From Verrucomicrobiaceae bacterium (GTDB taxonomy: Bacteria; Verrucomicrobiota; Verrucomicrobiia; Verrucomicrobiales; Akkermansiaceae), in the NCBI GenBank assembly GCA_027483005.1, contig JAIXVN010000619.1, forward strand, positions 1-10,839: a stretch of 10,839 nucleotides of DNA, in the 5' to 3' direction. This document shows positions 1 to 5,473 of this stretch, in pieces (within the stretch, counting starts at the first letter, position 1; each line of letters begins with the position of its first letter). Made by a program: the position numbers and the translations under genes. The notes under the pieces are model-generated. The model saw only the letters and a program-made list of their open reading frames with translations. It had not been told where the DNA came from and did not search any database.

Positions 1-404
1 GAAGTCGCGATGCCCTTGCCGCCCTTGAAGCCGACCCAGGGCGAGTAGTTGTGGCCGAGGATGGAGAACAGCCCGGTCAGCACAACAAGGAGCTGTGCAG
101 TGAACTGCTGGTCGGCAGGAAACACATGCGCTTGAGACAAAAGCGGTGCGATCGCCATGCCTGTGGGCTGGCCGTCGAAGCGGATCAGAGTAATCGCCAA
201 CACCGTCGGGATCAGGCCCTTCAGCATGTCGAGCAGAAGGCAGGTGATGCCGTATCTTTTCCCCATCACCCGGAGGACGTTGGTGGCTCCGATGTTGCCG
301 GAACCATGCTGGCGGATGTCCACGCCCTTCGACTTCGCGATGAGCAGTCCGAAAGGAATGGAACCGAGCAGGAAGGCGATCAGCGGGCAGAGCCAAAGTT
401 GCAT
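1..404 (-). CDS. plsY: Glycerol-3-phosphate acyltransferase PlsY, 3' end cut by the window edge
   Basis: PlsY is an inner-membrane enzyme that moves an acyl group from acyl-phosphate to the sn-1 position of glycerol-3-phosphate, the first step of phospholipid synthesis. Reading the minus strand from the ATG at 404 gives 134 residues before the edge; the family is about 200 long, so roughly two thirds is seen. A first membrane helix (residues 3-23) is followed by the family motif GSGNIGATN (34-42), a second helix (about 53-72), a longer than usual external loop (about 75-100), a third helix (101-117) and the second motif GHNYSPWVGFKGGKG (117-131). An in-frame TGA 36 bases before the ATG, with no other ATG, GTG or TTG between, fixes this start. 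No Shine-Dalgarno sequence is visible. It lies 80 bp downstream of the rlmI-like gene on the same strand, and no clear terminator separates them, so co-transcription is plausible. The motifs make the identity secure. Confidence 0.95.
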   Translation of the reverse strand, partial: MQLWLCPLIAFLLGSIPFGLLIAKSKGVDIRQHGSGNIGATNVLRVMGKRYGITCLLLDMLKGLIPTVLAITLIRFDGQPTGMAIAPLLSQAHVFPADQQFTAQLLVVLTGLFSILGHNYSPWVGFKGGKGIAT

Positions 405-484
405 GCAGCGCTTTGTTAGGGCATTCCCGCGCGGCTGTCACCCCCGGAGACGGGCGGGTTTCAAGATCCGGATTCGGGGACACT

Positions 485-1636
485 TCAAATGACCCGCGAC
501 CACAGCGTCTTCAAATAGCGCGACTCCGGGTAGTTCGAGAGTTCCGGATGATCCGGGCCTGCGCCGCTGCGGTCGAGGATCTGGAGACGGCGATTCTGGC
601 GGTGGGCGATGGAGATGACGAGTTTCTCGAAGTCCCAGGCGGAGAAATGGCCGGAACACGAGCAGGTCACGTAAACGCCGCCGGGCTTGACGAGCTGGAG
701 CGCGAGCTTGTTGAGGTCGTGGTATTTTGCGTGGCCGGTCTCGTCCTCCGCGCCGAAGACGAACTTCGGCGGGTCGGCGATGACGAGATCCCACTGGCGG
801 CCGTTTTCCAGCATCGTGCGCATCCAGGTGAAGGCGTCGGCATGGGTGAACTTGACGCGGGCGCTGTTGAGGTTGGCGTTGCGTTTCGCCATCGCGATCG
901 CGGTTTCATCGAGATCGACGGCAGTGACCTCGTTGGCTCCGGCGAGCGCGGCGTTGACGCTGAAGCCGCCGGTGTAGCAGCAAAGATCGAGCACATCGCG
1001 GCCCTTCGCCAGCGCGGCGAAGCGGCGGCGGTTGTCGCGCTGATCGCAGAAAAAGCCGGTCTTGTGGCCATCGGTGAAATCGACCTCGAAGCGCACGCCA
1101 TTCTCGCGAATTTTCACCGAGCGGATGGTTTCCGACGCGGGATGATCGCCGCGCGGGATGCCTTCGATGCGACCAAGCTCGGGGTCGATCTGGATGATCG
1201 TGCGGCTAGTGCCGAAGGTCTCATGAAGGACCGGCAGCCAGTCGTTGAGGCGCTGCCAGGCTCCGAGGGCGGTGACTTCCAGCGAAAGGACGTCGGCGAA
1301 CTTGTCGACGACGAGCCCAGGCAGGAAATCAGCGTCGCCGTGGATGCAGCGGTAGGAGTCGGTGCTGTCGTCGAGATTGAAGAGATCGCGACGCAAGCGG
1401 CCGGCATTGCGGATGGCCTCGATGAAAAAGGATTCGTCGATCGGCTCCGGGCGATGGCTCACGATGCGCAGCGGCATGCGTGATTTCGGATTCCAGATGC
1501 CCCAGCCGAAGGTCGTGCCCTGGGTGCCGAAGACCTCCACGAGGGAGCCGGGCATGGCATCGCGCGAAACTTCGCCGATCATGCGGGGCCAGATCGACGG
1601 GTGGAAATTGAGATACTTGAGAGTGACGGTGGGCAC
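485..1636 (-). CDS. rlmI: RlmI-like 23S rRNA cytosine-C5 methyltransferase (SAM dependent)
   Basis: The product matches the RlmI family, which methylates a 23S rRNA cytosine (C1962 in E. coli) at C5 using S-adenosylmethionine. From the GTG at 1636 it is 383 residues; E. coli RlmI is 396. The first ~75 residues look like the PUA RNA-binding domain. The sequence GHKTGFFCDQRDNR follows, then the SAM-binding motif CYTGGFSVNAAL (from C220) with VDLDE after it, the DPPKFV motif (D288) and CSCSG, in which C327 lines up with the catalytic cysteine of E. coli FSCSG. The frame stays open to 1948, but the extra 104 residues lie antisense to the neighbouring gene and do not resemble the family. The GTG at 1636 fits where the PUA domain begins; an ATG at 1702 is the alternative. 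Neither has a Shine-Dalgarno site. The exact target base is inferred from family membership only. Confidence 0.88.
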   Translation of the reverse strand: MPTVTLKYLNFHPSIWPRMIGEVSRDAMPGSLVEVFGTQGTTFGWGIWNPKSRMPLRIVSHRPEPIDESFFIEAIRNAGRLRRDLFNLDDSTDSYRCIHGDADFLPGLVVDKFADVLSLEVTALGAWQRLNDWLPVLHETFGTSRTIIQIDPELGRIEGIPRGDHPASETIRSVKIRENGVRFEVDFTDGHKTGFFCDQRDNRRRFAALAKGRDVLDLCCYTGGFSVNAALAGANEVTAVDLDETAIAMAKRNANLNSARVKFTHADAFTWMRTMLENGRQWDLVIADPPKFVFGAEDETGHAKYHDLNKLALQLVKPGGVYVTCSCSGHFSAWDFEKLVISIAHRQNRRLQILDRSGAGPDHPELSNYPESRYLKTLWSRVI

Positions 1637-1687
1637 GCGCGGAGCTTGGAGGGAAACTTGGTGGTTGAATAGTGAAGAGTGGAAAGC

Positions 1688-1693
1688 GGAGGG
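1688..1693 (+). promoter_or_regulatory. Shine-Dalgarno site GGAGGG of the RsmB-like gene
   Basis: GGAGGG lies 7 bases before the ATG at 1701. It decides the start, because the same frame is open upstream to 1362 but only antisense to the rlmI-like gene. It is the one strong Shine-Dalgarno site seen before any gene in this window. The 64 bp between the two divergent starts (1637-1700) must hold the promoters for both genes, but no convincing -35/-10 pair was found in it. Confidence 0.75.
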
Positions 1694-1700
1694 TGCGCCC

Positions 1701-2879
1701 ATGAAACTGCATCGCTTGCTGGCGGAAGGCTGCACGACGGTCCTCGGGACGGTCTTCAAGGAGGGAACGGTGCTCGACCGCGTGCTGGAGGCGACTTTCG
1801 AGGCAAATCCGAAGTGGGGAAAACGTGACCGAGCCTTCGTGGCGGAGACGGTCTTCGAGGTGGTGAGGTGGCGTCGCGCCCTCGCCTTCATCGCCGACAA
1901 TCCAAAACCCGCCGCCATGTGTGCGGCCCAGTGGCAGCGGATGGGCATCGAAATTCCGGACTGGTGGGCCTGGGAAGGCTGCCGCGTCGAGGAAATGGCG
2001 GCCCGTGAAACCGCACTGGCCGATCAGCCGCGTGCCGTGCGCGAGTCGATCCCCGACTGGCTCGATGCTCGTGGCGAAAGCGAACTCGGCGCGCAGTGGG
2101 ATCTGGAACTCGCCGCGCTGAACCGTCGTGCGCCGATTTTCCTGCGGGTCAATCGTCTGCTCGGAACGGTGGAGGAGACCGGAAAGTGGCTGGAGTCGGA
2201 GGGTATCCTCACGCGTCGGGTGGAGCACGCGCCGGACGCCCTGGAGGTCACTCTTGGTCGCATCGGCAAGCCCTTGATCGCGACCGGACGTTTCGAGATC
2301 CAGGACGCCGGATCGCAGCGGATCGCGCCTTTGTTAGGCGTGGAGCCCGGCATGCGGGTGCTCGATCTCTGCGCCGGAGCCGGTGGCAAGACCCTGCAAC
2401 TCGCCGCGCTGATGGAGAATCGCGGGGAAATCATCGCGCTGGATGTGGTGGAACGAAAGCTCACCGAACTCCAGCGTCGGGCCCAGCGCGCGCAGGTCCG
2501 CATCATCCGCAAGGAGGTCTGGGGGCCGAACACGCTGCGGAGCCTGACCGCCTGGGCGGATCGGGTGCTGATCGATGCACCTTGCTCCGGACTCGGAACC
2601 TTGCGGCGTCAGCCGGATTTGAAATGGCGTCTCACGGCGGCGGCAGTGGAAAAGGCCCGTCGCACTCAGAAGGCGATGCTCGAGCAGTATCCGGAGCTGA
2701 TGCGGGCCGGTGGAAAATTTGTCTATGCCACCTGCTCGATCCTGCCGACGGAGAATGATGGACAGGTCTCCGACATGATGAGCCAGGCCCCGGAGTGGAA
2801 GCTTCTTGAAACGCTCAAGGTCTCGCCTGCCGACACCACGTCCGATGGCTTCTTCGCGGCCTCGATTTCAAAAGCCTGA
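1701..2879 (+). CDS. rsmB: RsmB/NOL1/NOP2-family 16S rRNA cytosine-C5 methyltransferase
   Basis: This 392-residue protein has the two-part build of RsmB (Fmu; 429 residues in E. coli), which methylates C967 of 16S rRNA. Residues 1-~130 form a helical NusB-like RNA-binding region that starts MKLHRLLAEG. A linker with LRVNRLLGT (about 149-157) leads into a Rossmann methyltransferase domain. That domain has the SAM motif DLCAGAGGKT (222-231), the acidic ALDVVERK strand, DAPCSGLGTLRRQPDLKW (from D292, with C295 as the helper cysteine) and YATCSILPTEN (C345, the expected nucleophile). It ends with SDGFFAASI, the usual DGFF closing motif of the family. Both cysteines of the two-cysteine m5C mechanism are present, so it should be active. 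Family membership is clear; the exact rRNA target is inferred. It is divergent from the rlmI-like gene and has no obvious terminator directly after it. Confidence 0.92.
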   Translation: MKLHRLLAEGCTTVLGTVFKEGTVLDRVLEATFEANPKWGKRDRAFVAETVFEVVRWRRALAFIADNPKPAAMCAAQWQRMGIEIPDWWAWEGCRVEEMAARETALADQPRAVRESIPDWLDARGESELGAQWDLELAALNRRAPIFLRVNRLLGTVEETGKWLESEGILTRRVEHAPDALEVTLGRIGKPLIATGRFEIQDAGSQRIAPLLGVEPGMRVLDLCAGAGGKTLQLAALMENRGEIIALDVVERKLTELQRRAQRAQVRIIRKEVWGPNTLRSLTAWADRVLIDAPCSGLGTLRRQPDLKWRLTAAAVEKARRTQKAMLEQYPELMRAGGKFVYATCSILPTENDGQVSDMMSQAPEWKLLETLKVSPADTTSDGFFAASISKA

Positions 2880-3162
2880 GGGGTGGATCTGCCAAGGGCT
2901 TCAGAGGTGATCTGAATCTGGACGGGGAAATGAACCGCATCTGCGCCGCCGCCACTCGGTTCGGCGGAATCGGGTAATCATCGTCGGGGGCCGCACGGCG
3001 CTCGAACCTCCGGCCTGAGGAGGCATTTCCGAGGGGGTGAAGCTTGAGTTCCAGAGATCAGGGGGCCTCGCCGCAACCGGAGAGAATGCGTAACCTCAGA
3101 AGAACGCAGCGGATTTCCTCAAAGCACGTGCAGGTGTCCGGTTTTGCAGCTGTTCCGAGGGG
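2880..3162. other. Intergenic stretch with two GC-rich stem-loops
   Basis: No plausible gene was found here on either strand. Two hairpins can be drawn. At 2949-2967, CCGCC pairs with GGCGG around a 9-base loop. At 3001-3033, CTCG/CGAG flanks an inner CCTCC/GGAGG stem (3007-3011 with 3019-3023) and a 7-base loop. Neither is followed by a T-run, so they are not classical intrinsic terminators. They could help end the upstream rRNA methyltransferase transcript or be part of an unrecognised small RNA. No tRNA or known riboswitch was recognised. Confidence 0.4.
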
Positions 3163-3190
3163 TTGACGGCCCGGGATCTGCATGCACAAT
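3163..3190 (+). promoter_or_regulatory. Probable sigma70-type promoter of gap
   Basis: TTGACG (3163-3168, five of six matches to the -35 consensus) is followed after 16 bases by CACAAT (3185-3190, four of six matches to the -10 consensus). Transcription would start near 3197 and give a leader of about 70 bases before the gap ATG. The position and strand fit a strongly expressed gap gene. This was judged by eye from consensus matches. Confidence 0.5.
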
Positions 3191-3225
3191 GCCGCCGCCA
3201 GGCGGGCCAACCGGGTCAGCCAAGG

Positions 3226-3261
3226 GCAACGCCTCCTACCGCCGCAACGGCACCTCCTACC
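3226..3261 (+). repeat. Imperfect tandem repeat, pyrimidine-rich, in the gap leader
   Basis: GCAACG (3226-3231) followed by CCTCCTACC (3232-3240) recurs as GCAACG (3244-3249) and CCTCCTACC (3253-3261), so the nonamer repeats at a 21-base step. The second copy ends three bases before the gap ATG. The sequence CACCTCCT at 3251-3258 equals the conserved 3' tail of 16S rRNA (the anti-Shine-Dalgarno) rather than its complement, so gap has no Shine-Dalgarno site where one is expected. Confidence 0.6.
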
Positions 3262-3264
3262 ATC

Positions 3265-4311
3265 ATGACCACCATCGCCATCAACGGCTTCGGGCGCATC
3301 GGGCGCCTCGTGTTCCGCGCCCTCGTCGAGCAGGGCCATCTCGGCACCACCTTCAACGTCGCCGCCGTCGGCGACATCGTTCCGGCCGACAACCTCGCCT
3401 ACCTCCTCAAGTACGACTCCACCCAGGGCAAGTTCGCTGGCGAGGTTTCCTCCAAGAAGTCCTCTCCTGAGCTTGAAGAAGACGACATCATCGTCGTCAA
3501 CGGCCACGAGATCAAGGTCGTCAGCGCCCGCAGCCCCGAAGGCCTTCCGTGGAAGGAACTCGGCGTCGAGGTCGTCATCGAGTCCACCGGCCTTTTCACC
3601 GTCGCCGACAAGGCCCGCGGCCACATCACCGCCGGTGCCAAGAAGGTCATCATCTCCGCTCCCGCCTCCGGTGAGGACGGCACCTTCGTCCAGGGCGTCA
3701 ACGACGAGCTCTACGATCCCGCGAAGCACCACATCATTTCCAACGCCTCCTGCACCACCAACTGCCTGGCCCCGCTGGTGCACGTGCTGCTCAAGGAAGG
3801 ATTCGGCATCGAGGAAGGCCTCATGACCACCGTCCATTCCTACACCGCCACCCAGAAGACCGTGGACGGCCCGTCGAAGAAGGATTGGAAGGGTGGACGC
3901 TCCGCCGCCATCAACATCATCCCGTCCACCACCGGTGCCGCCAAGGCCGTCGCGCTGGTCTGCCCGGAAGTGAAGGGCAAGCTCACCGGCATGTCGTTCC
4001 GCGTGCCGACCCCGACCGTTTCCGTCGTCGACCTCACCGTCAAGACCACCAAGGAAACCTCGCTCGCCGAAATCAAGGCCGCCCTCAAGAAGGCCTCGGA
4101 AACCTACCTCAAGGGCATCCTCGCCTACACCGAGGACGAAGTGGTCTCCACCGACTTCATCCACGACTCGCACTCCTCGATCTTCGACGCCGGCTCGTCC
4201 ATCGAGCTGAACTCGACCTTCTTCAAGCTCGTCTCCTGGTATGACAACGAGTGGGGCTACTCCAACCGCGTCATCGACCTCCTCGACGATGTGGTGAAAA
4301 AGGGTCTCTGA
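3265..4311 (+). CDS. gap: Glyceraldehyde-3-phosphate dehydrogenase, type I
   Basis: This is the phosphorylating dehydrogenase of glycolysis and gluconeogenesis, a cytoplasmic tetramer that converts glyceraldehyde-3-phosphate, phosphate and NAD+ to 1,3-bisphosphoglycerate. The protein has 348 residues. NGFGRIGR (7-14) is the NAD-binding glycine motif; D37 after the second strand suggests a preference for NAD. ASCTTNCLAP carries the catalytic C163, HSYTATQ carries the partner H191, and WYDNEWGYSNRV closes the protein. It is slightly longer than usual (330-340) because of small surface insertions. The ATG at 3265 is chosen because the family begins with this MTTIAINGFG-type strand; the frame is open to 3163 but that part overlaps the putative promoter. 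Codons end overwhelmingly in C or G, as expected for a highly expressed gene. It appears to be monocistronic, with its own promoter upstream and a strong terminator 26 bp after the stop. Confidence 0.98.
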   Translation: MTTIAINGFGRIGRLVFRALVEQGHLGTTFNVAAVGDIVPADNLAYLLKYDSTQGKFAGEVSSKKSSPELEEDDIIVVNGHEIKVVSARSPEGLPWKELGVEVVIESTGLFTVADKARGHITAGAKKVIISAPASGEDGTFVQGVNDELYDPAKHHIISNASCTTNCLAPLVHVLLKEGFGIEEGLMTTVHSYTATQKTVDGPSKKDWKGGRSAAINIIPSTTGAAKAVALVCPEVKGKLTGMSFRVPTPTVSVVDLTVKTTKETSLAEIKAALKKASETYLKGILAYTEDEVVSTDFIHDSHSSIFDAGSSIELNSTFFKLVSWYDNEWGYSNRVIDLLDDVVKKGL

Positions 4312-4337
4312 TCCTATCCGACCGTCCTGATTTCAAG

Positions 4338-4368
4338 AACGCCCGGCCGGAAACGGTCGGGCGTTTTT
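4338..4368 (+). terminator. Intrinsic terminator of gap
   Basis: AACGCCCGGCC (4338-4348) pairs with GGTCGGGCGTT (4355-4365) to give an 11-bp stem with one G-T pair and a 6-base loop, followed by a T-run ending at 4368. It begins 26 bp after the gap stop. On the minus strand there is no good T-run, so it serves the plus strand best, though the hairpin also lies just beyond the end of the converging ychJ-like gene. Confidence 0.93.
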
Positions 4369-4414
4369 GGCGTCCATCGCCAAAGAGCGCGCGGGTCGCC
4401 CTCTTCCAGGACGC

Positions 4415-4843
4415 TCATCCTTTGCCGTCGAGGTATTTCCAGACGCCTTTGTAGCGCTTGAATCGCGAGCGTTCGTGGAGCTCGTGGGGTTGGCCAGCTT
4501 CGAAATATTCGGCGACAAACTCGACCTTTCCGACCTTGTCGTCAGGGCCGCCCTTGGAGGATCCGAGGATGGTGAGGAAGCGCCAGTTTGCCTCATGGAT
4601 GGTTGCTTCAAGCTGTGCCTTCAAGTCGCGCTCCCGGGTGTCGGGGTGGGTGGTGGCGACCAGGTAATCGACGAGGCGGAAAAAATAGGCGCTGTAGCGC
4701 GAGCGCATCAGTTGCACGGCCGTTTCCGGTTTCGCGCGGCCGAAATGAAATGGCTGGCAGCAGGCGGCATAGGTTTCGCGGCTTTTGCAGGGGCACAAGG
4801 AAAGCTCCCTTGGCCCTGCCGACCGCTCGATCGGTTCGTTCAT
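4415..4843 (-). CDS. ychJ: YchJ/UPF0225-family protein with SEC-C zinc motif
   Basis: A 142-residue protein close in pattern to E. coli YchJ, whose role is unknown. The N-terminal metal motif is CPC at 17-19 with CC at 28-29, the SEC-C type expected to bind one zinc ion. RSRYSAYF (47-54) follows, then the stretch HPDTRERDLKAQLEA, GKVEFVAEYFE and ERSRFKRYKGVWKYLDG near the end. This is the NTF2-like body of the family, including the conserved VEFVA and ERSRF signatures. The chain has no signal peptide or membrane helix, so it is cytoplasmic. The ATG at 4843 leaves a 16-residue lead before the zinc motif, longer than in E. coli, and no Shine-Dalgarno site supports it. It converges on gap, with the gap terminator between them, and is divergent from the RHS gene. 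Family assignment is firm; the function remains unknown. Confidence 0.9.
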   Translation of the reverse strand: MNEPIERSAGPRELSLCPCKSRETYAACCQPFHFGRAKPETAVQLMRSRYSAYFFRLVDYLVATTHPDTRERDLKAQLEATIHEANWRFLTILGSSKGGPDDKVGKVEFVAEYFEAGQPHELHERSRFKRYKGVWKYLDGKG

Positions 4844-5473
4844 GAAGCCGAGTGTGGGGGCCGCACACGTGGATCTTCAATTTTCAATTCATCAATCGGA
4901 CAGCGAGGTGCGTGTCGTGCCAGAACTATCGAATGGTGTTGGGTCGCTCGCGCCATCGGAATCGGCTGCCGGAACGCCGTGGCTGCCGTCAGTTCAAAGG
5001 GACCTCGCGACCTCACCACCTTGAGAACTCAAGGATCGTCAAACGCCTCCCTCGGGAGAAGCTTCGACAGTCGGTCACAATCCTTGCCCGGATCCTGATC
5101 GTTCCGCCTCACGGATCCTGCGCGACTGACCGTACCAGGGTGTCCCCTTGACAGGGGATTGGCGATCCAATCATTCGGAAGCGATGTTCCTGACCTCAGG
5201 ATTCCGGCGAACCTTACTGCCTCCTTCCTCGTGAATCCCCAAGGACCCTTTCCGGGAAAACCAAAGCAAATGTTGCGACGTGCGCACTGCCCCTTCCATC
5301 GTATCGCATTGATATCTAATCGTTCGGGTTGCCCGTGGCTGGATGGGCCAAGTGATGATAGGATGAAGATGGAGATGCTTCGACGTCCAGGACATTCGCG
5401 TTCAAGTAATTCTGTTTTAATAAAAAGTTCTGGACAATTTTGGTGGATCAGATCAACCAAGCTTATCTGCCCG
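4844..5473. other. 630-bp intergenic region between ychJ and the SpvB/RHS gene
   Basis: No convincing gene is seen. The region must hold the promoters of both divergent neighbours. AT-rich patches stand out at 4870-4895, 5308-5325 and 5400-5450 against a GC-rich surround. A TTGACA hexamer (5148-5153) sits inside the inverted repeat TCCCC-TTGACA-GGGGA (5143-5158) but has no matching -10 at proper spacing. CGGATCCTG occurs twice (5089-5097 and 5112-5120). TTTAAT at 5416-5421 could be a -10 for the RHS gene but lacks a -35. The RHS frame is open from 5159, yet the extra 105 residues look like no known domain and lie ahead of a clear signal peptide. No tRNA, CRISPR or insertion-sequence end was found. 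Confidence 0.5.
5019..5034. promoter_or_regulatory. Dyad CCTTGAG-AA-CTCAAGG, possible operator
   Basis: Two perfect 7-base arms are separated by two bases. The shape fits a site bound by a dimeric repressor or activator. It lies about 175 bp before the ychJ-like start on one side and 440 bp before the RHS start on the other. No known regulator is recognised and the function is inferred from symmetry alone; chance is possible. Confidence 0.3.

Noticed and set aside
413..1483. Plus-strand open frame of 356 codons opposite the rlmI-like gene
   Set aside because: It is antisense to a gene with clear catalytic motifs, and its valine/glutamate/alanine-rich product resembles no family; it comes from high GC at third codon positions.
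1329..2228. Minus-strand open frame of 299 codons across the rlmI/rsmB start region
   Set aside because: It overlaps both methyltransferase genes in another frame and has no recognisable motif.
3001..3033. tRNA-like arm (5-bp stem, 7-base loop)
   Set aside because: The loop lacks the T before the anticodon position, and no acceptor, D or T arms can be drawn around it.
3058..4173. Minus-strand open frame of 371 codons opposite gap
   Set aside because: The glycine/aspartate/valine-rich product is the mirror of C-biased gap codons; gap itself is certain.
5148..5176. Complete sigma70 promoter at TTGACA
   Set aside because: The bases at 16-18 spacing (around TCATTC) are a poor -10, so only the hexamer and the dyad are reported.
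5159..5473. N-terminal extension of the RHS protein from a TTG at 5159
   Set aside because: The extra 105 residues resemble no domain and would bury a clear signal peptide that starts at 5474.
4844..5473. Insertion sequence, CRISPR array or attachment site before the RHS gene
   Set aside because: No transposase or integrase frame, no terminal inverted repeats and no regularly spaced repeats; only two 9-base copies of CGGATCCTG.
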